Source: Clostridiales bacterium
GTDB taxonomy: Bacteria; Bacillota; Clostridia; Oscillospirales; CAG-272
Reading direction: 5' to 3'
Length of the DNA stretch: 64,000 bases
Assembly (NCBI GenBank): GCA_022793655.1
Contig: JAAWDG010000011.1
Location: 51,135-115,134, forward strand
In this document: piece by piece, positions 34,322 to 42,768 of the stretch
How the letters are laid out: each line of letters starts with the position of its first letter
Position numbering within the stretch: position 1 is the first letter of the stretch
Program-made: the position numbers and the translations under genes
Notes under the pieces: generated by a model
The model's input: the letters and a program-made list of their open reading frames with translations, nothing else
Told to the model about the DNA's origin: nothing
Database searches by the model: none

Positions 34322-34771
34322 TTGATCAACTTTCGAAAAATAGCAAAAGAAGATGAGGCTTGCTATCTAACTATGGCAGCTGATTTTTATGCTTCAGACG
34401 CAGTTTTGTTTCATGTAGATGCATCTCATTTAACAGCTGCCTTTCATGAATTAATGCGGTCAGATGAATATTTAGAGTGTTATATTTTGGAATATGATGG
34501 TAAGACAGCTGGCTATGCGCTGCTTTGTAAAAGCTATTCACAAGAGGCGGGCGGTATGGTGTTGTGGATTGATGAACTTTATGTTTTGCCCGCTTATCGT
34601 TCTAAAGGGATTGGCGGCGCATTTTTTGATTTTCTCTTTGCACAAAAAGGCGGACAATTTAAACGGTTCCGTTTAGAGGTAGAAAAGGACAATGCAAGAG
34701 CGGCTGCTCTTTATCAAAAAATGGGATTTGATTTTCTGGCTTATGAGCAAATGATAAAAGACTATGAATAA
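34322..34771 (+). CDS. GNAT family N-acetyltransferase
   Basis: 149-aa acetyl-CoA-dependent transferase. The acetyl-CoA pyrophosphate loop is ELYVLPAYRSKGIGGAFFDFL, followed by RLEVEKDNARAAALYQKMGF, the standard end of a GNAT fold. TTG start at 34322 preceded by AAGGAGG. Acceptor substrate unknown. A terminator follows at 34830-34869. Confidence 0.85.
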   Translation: MINFRKIAKEDEACYLTMAADFYASDAVLFHVDASHLTAAFHELMRSDEYLECYILEYDGKTAGYALLCKSYSQEAGGMVLWIDELYVLPAYRSKGIGGAFFDFLFAQKGGQFKRFRLEVEKDNARAAALYQKMGFDFLAYEQMIKDYE

Positions 34772-34829
34772 ATAGAAACGGAAGTGGCTAACGGCCAAGT
34801 CCCATAAGGAAATAATTCCCATATAAGTT

Positions 34830-34869
34830 ACGGTGTAATCCCTAAAAGAGATTGCACCGTTTCTTTTAT
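34830..34869 (+). terminator. Terminator-like hairpin after the GNAT gene
   Basis: ACGGTG-T-AATC (34830-34840) / GATT-G-CACCGT (34850-34860), then TTCTTTTAT. GTTACGG (34827-34833) can alternatively pair with CCGTAAC (34871-34877). Confidence 0.65.
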
Positions 34870-34875
34870 GCCGTA

Positions 34876-34954
34876 ACACAGTGGTGCTGCGGATTTGGAT
34901 TTTGGTATCAAAATCCGATGTTTGTTATCCCTGCGGACTTTTCTGTTGCTGTGT
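34876..34954. other. Structured intergenic segment
   Basis: ACACAG/CTGTGT ends enclose a perfect hairpin GGATTTTG-GTAT-CAAAATCC (34897-34916) and two CTGCGGA motifs. No gene or known RNA family recognised. Confidence 0.35.
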
Positions 34955-35044
34955 GATTTAAACAACAAAAAACGATGGCAAGTGTTTTTACACAAGCTAT
35001 CTGTTTAAAAACTATGATTTCCCATCATTACAAATTTGCATTTG

Positions 35045-35551
35045 CTAAATAAGTTGTTTAGAAAGATAAAGTATAAGTTCATCATCATTCATGCAAGGCG
35101 CATACTGTTCCAATTGTTTGCCATTAAACCACACTCCACTGCCGTCGGGAATATATCCACGCTTGACATACATCCTTTGTGCAGCACCATAGCCATAGTG
35201 AAGTCCGACTCCAAGACAGATTGTAGATGAATATTCCTTGACATAATTTTCGATAGTGTCCATGATTGCAGTCCCAATGCCATTTCGTTGGTACTTTTCC
35301 AGTACATTGAAATCCACAATTACAGGAATATTTTTATCCTTGAACGGTCCCGATATATCATGAGAAAGAAGAGTAGCATATCCCACCGCATTTCCGTCAA
35401 CTTCAGCCACAAATAATTTTCTTGTACCATTTTTCTGCTCATTATAATACATCTGATATTGTTCTACAGATGTGTGCCAGCCTTGTTTTTTAAACTCAGT
35501 AGGAAATTCAGTTATATCTGATTCTATCATTTTTCTAATTTTGATTTTCAT
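35045..35551 (-). CDS. GNAT family N-acetyltransferase
   Basis: 168-aa acetyltransferase. Acetyl-CoA loop NVLEKYQRNGIGTAIMDTIE is intact; the C-terminal GYGAAQRMYVKRGYIPDGSGVWFNG resembles members of the YjgM/RimI-like group. A G-rich SD stretch precedes the ATG at 35551 on the minus strand; the upstream in-frame start overlaps it. Slightly A/T-richer than its neighbours and flanked by gene-free, structured DNA on both sides, so recent acquisition is possible but not shown. Confidence 0.83.
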   Translation of the reverse strand: MKIKIRKMIESDITEFPTEFKKQGWHTSVEQYQMYYNEQKNGTRKLFVAEVDGNAVGYATLLSHDISGPFKDKNIPVIVDFNVLEKYQRNGIGTAIMDTIENYVKEYSSTICLGVGLHYGYGAAQRMYVKRGYIPDGSGVWFNGKQLEQYAPCMNDDELILYLSKQLI

Positions 35552-35770
35552 AAGTCCCCCCATTTAAAGTTGTTGTATTGTAATACAAAACTTTTTTAAC
35601 AATTGTATCAAAGACTCCTGCTTTTTCAACATTCCTGCAGGTTCTTTCATGAATCGATAAATAAGAAAATACCAAGAAAAACTTTTTGCAGTTCTTCTTA
35701 GTATTTATCTTGTGCGGTTGCCTTTGAAACGCCCGATAATTTGAATTTAGTACATTTATTGTACCATAAA
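35552..35770. other. Intergenic region, nothing recognised
   Basis: Upstream region of the minus-strand GNAT gene; A/T-rich, no convincing gene. The next 103 nt are the family A element. Confidence 0.4.
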
Positions 35771-35873
35771 GTTTCAGTTACCTTAAAGCTCATCGTTTCC
35801 GGCTCTGCTGGAATGCTGCCTGATAGGCTGCAAGATGAACTTTCTAAGAATAAGCCGTAAGGGTGATTCTTAT
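35771..35873. repeat. Structured intergenic element, family A copy 2
   Basis: Aligns with 29453-29557. Outer arms GCTCATC/GATGAAC (one mismatch), CCGGC-TCT-GCTGG, GCC/GGC, then TTTC and a TAAGAAT/ATTCTTA hairpin. Lies beyond the 3' end of the minus-strand pncB gene. Confidence 0.75.
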
Positions 35874-35927
35874 TGTATCCTAAAATACTGCCTTGTGAGC
35901 GTTAACAAAGTCCATGGCCGTTTCTAT

Positions 35928-37388
35928 TTATTCGTTTTTTCCTGCTTTCACTAACATGTCATGTTTAATATCCCATAACTTTTGAGAAAGGTCGACATAA
36001 TAATGATGCGGATTTTCAAAGCGTTTAACTTCATCCCATAACAAATCAATTTGCTCTTGACAATATTGTTTGATTTGTTCGGTAGAGGGTAGATCATAGA
36101 CTAATTTACCGTCTTTGAAAATTGTTTTTTGTAAGGCTACTGCCGTATAATTTTCAAAGGTCTTTTCTTTCCATGTGAAATCGGGATCAAAAATAGTCAG
36201 CGGTTTGGTCTCATCAATGGTCTCATCATGTACACAGATAAGGTCCGCACTGGCTTTGCCCGTCTCGTTATCGTAGATGCGATATACCTTTTTAAAATGC
36301 GGCGTTGTAATTTTGGCTGTGTTTTCAGATATTTTGATTTTGGGTATGATTTTGCCGTTTTCTTCGACAGCCGCTAATTTATATACACCGCCGAATACCG
36401 GCTCACTCTTAGAGGTAATCAGCCGTTCACCCACACCAAACGAGTCAATGATAGCGCCTTGCATCAGCAAATCGCGAATGATATATTCATCTAACGAATT
36501 GGAAATGACAATTTTGCATTCATCAAGCCCCGCTTTGTCTAACTCTTTACGAATTCGTTTGGTCAGATAAGTAATATCGCCTGAATCGACACGAATGCCG
36601 CATTTTTTAATTCCCATTGGCCACAAAACTTCTTTAAACGCTTTGATTGCGTTAGGCAGTCCGCTTTTGAGTACATTATAAGTATCAATTAAAAGAATGG
36701 CATTGTTAGGATATAGCTTGCAATAAGTGGTAAAGGCTTCGTATTCGGTGGGGAACATCTGCACCCATGAATGGGCCATAGTGCCGCCGGCCGGCACGCC
36801 GTATCGCTGTTCAGAAATGGTGCAGGCGGTACCAGCGCAGCCGCCGATATAAGCGGCCCTTGCTCCGAGGATGGCGCCTTCAACACCTTGCGCTCTTCGG
36901 GAGCCAAATTCGGAGATGGGACGGCCTTCCGCCGCTCTTACAATACGATTTGCTTTTGTTGCAATCAAAGACTGATGATTGAGTGTTAATAAAATAAAGG
37001 TTTCAATAAATTGAGCCTCCATAGCGGGTGCACGGACCGTTAGAATGGGTTCGCCCGGGAAAATCGGCGTGCCTTCTGGCATAGCATAAATATCACCGGT
37101 GAAATGAAACCCGCGTAAATAGCTTAGAAAATCTTCATTGAACACTCCTTTTGCCCGTAAAAACTCGATATCGTCGGCGGTGAAGTGCAGATTATCGATA
37201 TATTCAACCACTTGTTCTAGGCCGCAGCAAATGGAAAAACCGCCTTCATCAGGCACACTGCGATAAAATACATCAAAATAAGCGATTTTATCTTTCATTT
37301 CGGTGTTGTAATACCCGTTGGCCATGGTGAGCTCATAAAAGTCGCACAAAAGGGTGTAGTTATCTTTTAAAATGTTTTTGCTTGTCAT
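35928..37388 (-). CDS. pncB: Nicotinate phosphoribosyltransferase
   Basis: 486-aa enzyme converting nicotinate and PRPP to nicotinate mononucleotide in NAD salvage. Motifs: LCDFYELTMANGYY at the N-terminus, SEFGSRRAQGVEGAILGARAAYIGG, GTMAHSWVQMFPTEYEAF (phosphoribosyl region), IDTYNVLKSG and KKCGIRVDSGDITYL. The minus-strand ATG at 37388 has GGGAGAA upstream and matches the family start; an earlier frame opening adds an unrelated extension. Divergent from nadE, which uses a later step of the same pathway. Confidence 0.95.
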   Translation of the reverse strand: MTSKNILKDNYTLLCDFYELTMANGYYNTEMKDKIAYFDVFYRSVPDEGGFSICCGLEQVVEYIDNLHFTADDIEFLRAKGVFNEDFLSYLRGFHFTGDIYAMPEGTPIFPGEPILTVRAPAMEAQFIETFILLTLNHQSLIATKANRIVRAAEGRPISEFGSRRAQGVEGAILGARAAYIGGCAGTACTISEQRYGVPAGGTMAHSWVQMFPTEYEAFTTYCKLYPNNAILLIDTYNVLKSGLPNAIKAFKEVLWPMGIKKCGIRVDSGDITYLTKRIRKELDKAGLDECKIVISNSLDEYIIRDLLMQGAIIDSFGVGERLITSKSEPVFGGVYKLAAVEENGKIIPKIKISENTAKITTPHFKKVYRIYDNETGKASADLICVHDETIDETKPLTIFDPDFTWKEKTFENYTAVALQKTIFKDGKLVYDLPSTEQIKQYCQEQIDLLWDEVKRFENPHHYYVDLSQKLWDIKHDMLVKAGKNE

Positions 37389-37469
37389 TGTTTTCTCCCA
37401 TATTGCAATCATTTTCAATCTATTATATAATATAACAAATATGCGAAAAAGTAAAGGGAGAGCAGGTAT

Positions 37470-39392
37470 ATGAAAAACGGATTTATTAAAATAGCAGCCG
37501 TCAGTCCTTCGCTGCAGGTGGCGGATTGTCAGGGCAATGCGGCGCAAATCATCAAGGCAATTGAACAGTATGCAGCCGAGGGTGTTCATGTGCTGACTTT
37601 TCCGGAGCTTTCGATTACAGGCTATACTTGTGGCGATTTGTTTTTACAAAAGACTTTGTTAGAGGGCGCTTTGCAGGCTCTTTGGGCGATTGCGTCGGCT
37701 ACAAAGGATAAAAATATGTTAGTGGCGGTGGGGCTGCCTCTTTGTTATCAGGACAAGCTATATAATTGTGCGGCTGTCTTGTTTAGAGGAGAAATACTTG
37801 GCTTTATACCGAAACAGCATATACCGAATTACAGCGAGTTTTATGAGGCCAGACATTTTACAAGCTGGCATGGCGAAAACCAAACGATTGCTATCGGCAA
37901 AAACGCAGTTCCCATTGGTAATAAGCAGTTATTTTCTTGTCCGGAAATTGAGGGTTTTACGGTCGCCTATGAAATTTGTGAGGATGGATGGGTTCCTTTC
38001 TCTCCCAGTGAACGTCATGCGGCGGCCGGCGCGACGATCATTTGCAATCTTTCAGCTTCAGACGAAGTGATCGGAAAAGCTGACTATCGGCGTAATCTAA
38101 TCAAAATGAAATCAGGCGTTTGTTGCTGTGCGTACGTATATGCCGATGCAGGCAATGGGGAATCAACAACCGATATGGTGTTTGCTGGTCATCATCTTAT
38201 TTGCGAGAACGGCAGCCTCCTTGCAGAGAGCGCTCCGTTTGGCAAAGGGGTGGTGGTGACCGAGGTGGATGTGCAGCGTCTGACGGCTGATCGGCGCCGA
38301 ATGAATACGTTTATGGCAACCAATACGATTGATTATAAGATCCATTCGCTTTCGTTTGCGGTACATGAAACGATAATCACCAGACTGTATTCTAAAACGC
38401 CTTTTGTCCCGCAAAATCAAGCACAGCGGAATGAACGGTGCCAGGCTATTTTAGCGATGCAGGCACATGGCTTGGCCAAAAGGCTTAGGCACATTGGCAA
38501 AGCTGGTGTGGTGTTAGGTATTTCGGGCGGTTTAGATTCTTGCCTTGCGCTGCTGGTTTGTGTAGAGGCTATGAAGATATTAGAGCGCCCTTATACCGAT
38601 ATTTGTGCGGTAACGATGCCTTGTTTTGGTACTACCCGCAGAACCCGTACCAATGCGCAACGTTTGTGCGAACAGCTTGGCGTTTCTTTTCGTTGTGTGG
38701 ATATTTCTAAGAGTGTTCGCAGTCATTTTTCGGATATTGGACAGCAAGAGGATGTTCATGATGTCACTTATGAAAATGCGCAGGCCAGAGAACGCACCCA
38801 AGTGTTGATGGACTTGGCAAACAAACGAGGTGATATTGTGATTGGCACGGGTGATTTGTCTGAGTTAGCGCTTGGTTTTGCGACGTATAACGGTGATCAT
38901 ATGTCGATGTATGGTGTGAACGGTTCGATTCCGAAAACGTTAGTGCGGCATTTGGTTGCGTATTATGCAGAAATTTCCGAGTCTACGCTTTCTTCGATTT
39001 TACTTGATATTTTGGCTACACCTGTTTCGCCCGAGTTAATTCCGCCGACAAATGATGAAATTGCCCAGGTAACGGAGGAGATAGTCGGGCCTTACGAACT
39101 GCACGATTTTTTCTTGTATTATTTGGTTCGCTTTGGTTTTACCCCCGCTAAAATTTATCGATTGGCTCGGTATGCATTTGGCGATGAATATGACGGCAAA
39201 GTGATTCAAAAGTGGCTGTTTATCTTTATGAAACGCTTTTTTGCGCAGCAGTTTAAACGCTCTTGCCTGCCGGATGGCCCTAAAGTGGGCACGGTCACCC
39301 TTTCGCCGCGTGGTGATTTCCGCATGCCGTCCGATGCGGTGGGCCGCCTGTGGCTTGACGAGATTGAAACGCTTGGTAATATGTTTTCTTAA
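37470..39392 (+). CDS. nadE: Glutamine-dependent NAD+ synthetase
   Basis: 640-aa two-domain enzyme making NAD+ from deamido-NAD+. N-terminal nitrilase-like glutaminase domain (~1-290) with the Glu-Lys-Cys triad in LTFPELSITGYTCGD, GFIPKQHIPNYSEFYEARHF and VAYEICEDGW; C-terminal synthetase domain (~330-600) with the PP-loop VVLGISGGLDSCLALLV and IGTGDLSELALGFATYNGDHMS. Length fits the bacterial fused form. AAAGGGAGAG precedes the ATG. Head-to-head with pncB. Confidence 0.96.
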   Translation: MKNGFIKIAAVSPSLQVADCQGNAAQIIKAIEQYAAEGVHVLTFPELSITGYTCGDLFLQKTLLEGALQALWAIASATKDKNMLVAVGLPLCYQDKLYNCAAVLFRGEILGFIPKQHIPNYSEFYEARHFTSWHGENQTIAIGKNAVPIGNKQLFSCPEIEGFTVAYEICEDGWVPFSPSERHAAAGATIICNLSASDEVIGKADYRRNLIKMKSGVCCCAYVYADAGNGESTTDMVFAGHHLICENGSLLAESAPFGKGVVVTEVDVQRLTADRRRMNTFMATNTIDYKIHSLSFAVHETIITRLYSKTPFVPQNQAQRNERCQAILAMQAHGLAKRLRHIGKAGVVLGISGGLDSCLALLVCVEAMKILERPYTDICAVTMPCFGTTRRTRTNAQRLCEQLGVSFRCVDISKSVRSHFSDIGQQEDVHDVTYENAQARERTQVLMDLANKRGDIVIGTGDLSELALGFATYNGDHMSMYGVNGSIPKTLVRHLVAYYAEISESTLSSILLDILATPVSPELIPPTNDEIAQVTEEIVGPYELHDFFLYYLVRFGFTPAKIYRLARYAFGDEYDGKVIQKWLFIFMKRFFAQQFKRSCLPDGPKVGTVTLSPRGDFRMPSDAVGRLWLDEIETLGNMFS

Positions 39393-39421
39393 ATCAGAAC
39401 CTTTTTTATCGGTTCTGATTT
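39391..39421 (+). terminator. nadE hairpin
   Basis: AAATCAGAACC / GGTTCTGATTT, 9-nt T-rich loop; weak T tail, so termination efficiency is unsure. Confidence 0.55.
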
Positions 39422-39576
39422 GTACCGCTCATTAATAAGATAATATAAAAGAAACGTCTGAAATAAAGGAAAGCAGAAATTGAAAGAAAAGTATTTTCAG
39501 ACGCGGTTTGTGTTATCCGCTGCAAGCGGGGGCGTATTTTACTGACTAAGAAACTGACGCAAATCCAAAGAAAGAT

Positions 39577-41094
39577 ATGGTCAAAAGTATGAGTACATTT
39601 TTAGACGGTTTAAATAAATTAAATCTGATTGTTTATACCTTTATTTGGGAACGTGCCGGCCTGATTCTTTTAATTGGCACCGGTGTTTTTATTACACTGC
39701 TGACAAAGGGGTTTCAAATTACCCATTTTCGTTTTTGGATGAAAAAAACTATCGGCAGTATTTTTCAAAAGGATGTCTATCGCCATACAAAGGAAAAAGG
39801 GGCTATATCACCTTTTCAGGCTATGTGTACGTCACTTGCGGCTACAGTAGGTGTGGGCAATATAGCGGGTGTAGGCACGGCGATTGTTTTTGGCGGTCCG
39901 GGCGCTGTTTTTTGGATGTGGATTGCCGCTTTGTTCGGCATGATGACCAGCTTTGCTGAAAATGTGTTAGCTGTCTATTATCGTTCGACAAACGAAAAAG
40001 GTGAATTAGTAGGCGGTGCAATGTATTATCTGCGCAATGGTCTTGGCGGCAAGCCAGGTTGTAAAAAAATCGGGCAAGCGTTAGCCGTATTGTTTTCCGT
40101 TTGCTGTTTGCTTGCCTCCTTTGGCATCGGGAATATGAGTCAAATTAATACCATTGCGGTTAATTTTTCGGATGCGTTTCGTTGCCCGCCTTTAGAAAAG
40201 ATCGCAATCGGCTCCAGCAATCTTTATATGTTGGTCATCGGACTTGTTTTGATGATTGTGGCGGCATTGGTTATTTTAGGAGGACTCCAGAGAATTTCAA
40301 ATGTAACCGAAAAGGTTGTTCCTTTTATGGTTCTATTCTATTTGCTTGGTTCGGGTGTTATCGTAGTATTAAATTATCAGAATATTTTACCAGCGTTTGC
40401 CGCTATTTTTAAAGGGGCATTTGGCGCGCAGGCGGCTGTGGGCGGGGCTGTCGGCATTTCGGTGCGAACAGTCATGACATGGGGCTTTAAACGGGGTGTT
40501 TTCTCGAATGAAGCGGGCCTTGGGTCGACAACGATTATCAATGCGGCCTCGAGTAATAAAGAGCCGGTTGGACAGGGGCTGTGGGGTATTTTTGAGGTGT
40601 TTGTTGACACGATTGTTGTTTGTTCGCTTACCGCGCTTGTTATATTAACGTCTGGTTTAGTCGATTTTACAACGGGTGAGATGCTGACTGATTCTTGTTC
40701 TACCACATTAGTATCCGAAGCCTTTTCGCAATCGTTCGGTTCTTTTGGCGGTTCTTTTATGGCCATCTCTATTCTTTTGTTTGCTTTTTCAACGGTGCTT
40801 GGCTGGTCATATTACGGTACAAAGGCATGGGAGTTTTTGTTTGGCACTAAATCGACAAAAATATATAAGATATTGTTTATTATGGTGATTGCCACAGGTG
40901 CTGTTTTGTCATTAGAAAGTGTGTGGTCTATATCGGATACGTTCAACGGCATGATGATGCTGCCCAATTTAGTAGGTGTGCTGCTGCTTTCAGGGCAGGT
41001 ATTGAAAATCACTAAAAATTATATTGACCGTGAAATAAAAGGGATCTCCAAAGAACCAATTTTGTCATATAAGAGTGATAAGCAGGAAAAGTGA
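39577..41094 (+). CDS. Sodium:alanine/glycine symporter (AGCS family)
   Basis: 505-aa Na+-coupled amino acid carrier with about 11 hydrophobic segments. Signatures: RFWMKKTIGSIF, ISPFQAMCTSLAATVGVGNIAGVGTAIVFGGPGAVFWMW, and GVFSNEAGLGSTTIINAAS. Transports alanine and/or glycine in characterised members. ATG at 39577 is used; a second ATG at 39589 is possible and neither has a strong SD. No glycine riboswitch is recognisable in the 180-nt upstream gap. Confidence 0.92.
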   Translation: MVKSMSTFLDGLNKLNLIVYTFIWERAGLILLIGTGVFITLLTKGFQITHFRFWMKKTIGSIFQKDVYRHTKEKGAISPFQAMCTSLAATVGVGNIAGVGTAIVFGGPGAVFWMWIAALFGMMTSFAENVLAVYYRSTNEKGELVGGAMYYLRNGLGGKPGCKKIGQALAVLFSVCCLLASFGIGNMSQINTIAVNFSDAFRCPPLEKIAIGSSNLYMLVIGLVLMIVAALVILGGLQRISNVTEKVVPFMVLFYLLGSGVIVVLNYQNILPAFAAIFKGAFGAQAAVGGAVGISVRTVMTWGFKRGVFSNEAGLGSTTIINAASSNKEPVGQGLWGIFEVFVDTIVVCSLTALVILTSGLVDFTTGEMLTDSCSTTLVSEAFSQSFGSFGGSFMAISILLFAFSTVLGWSYYGTKAWEFLFGTKSTKIYKILFIMVIATGAVLSLESVWSISDTFNGMMMLPNLVGVLLLSGQVLKITKNYIDREIKGISKEPILSYKSDKQEK

Positions 41095-41152
41095 GCAGAA
41101 CAGATTATGATGGCAGTATATTGTATAGAAAAGATAAGGAAGTGATAGTATC

Positions 41153-41686
41153 ATGATTCAATATAGAGAGGTGTACGCGCAGGAAATTGACCGGTCGTTG
41201 TTTGCGCATTTCACGCGCCGGCAAGCGGTTGTCAATTGTGTGCGCAGAGAAGCGGGAGAATGGAAGATCAAAGAGGATCCTTTCATTGACGATTGGTCGG
41301 AGGAAGATTATCAAACATTGGTTCGTTGTTTAAGAAACACGGTGCAAACGGGCGGATTTGTATACGCCGCTTTTGATGAAGACGTTTTAAAAGGCTTTGT
41401 GTCAGTTGAGGCAATGCCCTTGGGGAATAAAAAGGAATATCTTGACCTTTCGTCTCTTCATGTGTCAGCCGATTGGCGCGGAAAAGGCATTGGCAGGAAG
41501 CTGTTTGTGGCGGCCAAAAGGTGGGCGAAAGAGAAAGGCGCCAAAAAGCTGTATATTTCTTCTCATTCGGCCGTAGAGACACAGGCGTTTTATCGAGCCA
41601 TGGGGTGTGTGGAAGCGATGGAATATAATCAGAAACACGCCGAAGCAGAGCCATATGATTGTCAGCTTGAATGTGCTGTTGAATAA
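41153..41686 (+). CDS. GNAT family N-acetyltransferase
   Basis: 177-aa acetyltransferase with DLSSLHVSADWRGKGIGRKLF as the acetyl-CoA loop and AKKLYISSHSAVETQAFYRAMGC near the end. It resembles the clostridial GNATs annotated as YobR-like, acceptor unknown. AAGGAAGTGATAG lies upstream of the ATG. Follows the AGCS gene by 58 nt and may share its transcript. Confidence 0.85.
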   Translation: MIQYREVYAQEIDRSLFAHFTRRQAVVNCVRREAGEWKIKEDPFIDDWSEEDYQTLVRCLRNTVQTGGFVYAAFDEDVLKGFVSVEAMPLGNKKEYLDLSSLHVSADWRGKGIGRKLFVAAKRWAKEKGAKKLYISSHSAVETQAFYRAMGCVEAMEYNQKHAEAEPYDCQLECAVE

Positions 41687-41704
41687 GGATATTATAGCGA
41701 GAAA

Positions 41705-41750
41705 AAAGACCATACCGTGTTTTGATTAAGCATGGTATGGTCTTTAAAGT
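41705..41750 (+). terminator. Terminator after the GNAT gene
   Basis: AAAGACCATACC / GGTATGGTCTTT with internal mismatch and 9-nt loop. Confidence 0.8.
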
Positions 41751-41936
41751 TTACTTTTAATATCGTTTGCCATAATGCGCTGTGGTCGCTTTAATAGGCC
41801 TAGGCGCAAAAATGCATTTAGCGTTCTATGGTCATTCAATATTGTTTAATATTTTATGGAAAAATTAATTTTATCGATTAGAAACTCGCGCTTTTTTACT
41901 TTTGGTTTCTTTCTATATTTAATCAGTTATTATGAG
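41746..41936. other. Intergenic region between convergent genes
   Basis: About 190 nt, A/T-rich, no gene or regulatory site recognised. Confidence 0.4.
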
Positions 41937-42407
41937 TTAAAAATGTAAGAAATTGATAAGCGAAATCAAAACGGCAGTTGCAACAAAAATCATGGCTGCA
42001 CATCCAACAGGTTTTCGAGAAGTATTTGACGGATAATCATATGAAAATGTGTATTTTGTTGTTTGTGATGGCTTTGCTTGGGTAGATTTATTAGTAATGT
42101 GTTGTCTTGTTGCTTTGTAGTATAGCGCTAATGGATCATTTTGGTTTATAATGCGCTGGTAAAAGTCTTCAAGCCATTCTATATCCTCGTCAGAACACAT
42201 GTTTTCTTCATTAGCATAAGTTTCGTGCGCGATTTGATTGCGGATATGGCGATAGTGCTTTAATTGCTGATAATCACTGTTCCAACTCTTAACATAATAT
42301 GATCCGGTGGTTATTTGTTCCATATCCTTAATATAGCCGGTAATGCCGATGCCGTTCATATCTTTGCACAGATTGTCAAGATGCTTATAAGCACTCATAA
42401 AATTCAT
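41937..42407 (-). CDS. Tail-anchored protein with HEPN-like Rx4H motif, unknown
   Basis: 156 aa. An alpha-helical N-terminal domain (~1-95) contains QLKHYRHIRNQIAHE; R56-N-Q-I-A-H61 fits the Rx4-6H signature of HEPN ribonucleases, including the polar residue after Arg. A Thr/Ser-rich linker (~105-135) leads to one C-terminal transmembrane helix (GCAAMIFVATAVLISLINFL). The remaining catalytic features cannot be verified, and non-catalytic HEPN-like proteins also exist. The gene starts 11 nt after the U-tract of the tRNA-Pro terminator, with GGAG 7 nt before the ATG and no separate promoter visible. Confidence 0.6.
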   Translation of the reverse strand: MNFMSAYKHLDNLCKDMNGIGITGYIKDMEQITTGSYYVKSWNSDYQQLKHYRHIRNQIAHETYANEENMCSDEDIEWLEDFYQRIINQNDPLALYYKATRQHITNKSTQAKPSQTTKYTFSYDYPSNTSRKPVGCAAMIFVATAVLISLINFLHF

Positions 42408-42418
42408 AATTTTCTCCG

Positions 42419-42454
42419 AAAAAAACAAGCCGCAAAACATTTCTGCTTTGCGGC
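42419..42454 (-). terminator. Terminator of tRNA-Pro
   Basis: Minus strand GCCGCAAA / TTTGCGGC hairpin (42454-42447 / 42436-42429), then TTGTTTTTTT. Confidence 0.85.
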
Positions 42455-42477
42455 GTTTTAATGCGGCTGTGCCGCAA

Positions 42478-42553
42478 TGGTCTGAGTGACTGGACTTGAA
42501 CCAGCGGCCTCTACCACCCCAAGGTAGCGCGCTACCATCTGCGCCACACCCAG
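42478..42553 (-). tRNA. tRNA-Pro(GGG)
   Basis: Minus strand: acceptor CTGGGTG / CACTCAG (one G-U) with A discriminator and encoded CCA; anticodon stem CTACC/GGTAG with loop TTGGGGT, anticodon GGG (codons CCC/CCU), G37 as usual for proline; T arm CTGG-TTCAAGT-CCAG. Confidence 0.95.
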
Positions 42554-42565
42554 ATACAGTTTAGA

Positions 42566-42594
42566 ATTATAGCATATGCAAAGAATAATGTCAA
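42566..42594 (-). promoter_or_regulatory. Consensus sigma-A promoter of tRNA-Pro
   Basis: Minus strand TTGACA (42594-42589), 17-nt spacer, TATAAT (42571-42566). Confidence 0.85.
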
Positions 42595-42719
42595 GTTTTT
42601 TGTTTGAAATTTAATCGTTAATCGCAACATCCTGCCTGTAATAGAAAATGAAAAAAAAGTGATCGATCCATAACAACATTTTAAATAAGCCAAAGAGCTA
42701 TTGAAATAGAAGGGAAAAT

Positions 42720-42748
42720 TTGTTATCATTATAATGAATATATATAAT
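42720..42748 (+). promoter_or_regulatory. Promoter of the cyclophilin gene
   Basis: TTGTTA (42720-42725), 17-nt spacer, TATAAT (42743-42748). Confidence 0.65.
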
Positions 42749-42768
42749 GTATAAATGAGGTTTATTTG

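Noticed and set aside
39393..39576. Glycine riboswitch upstream of the AGCS symporter
   Set aside because: Such switches often precede this gene family, but the conserved aptamer cores are not visible here.
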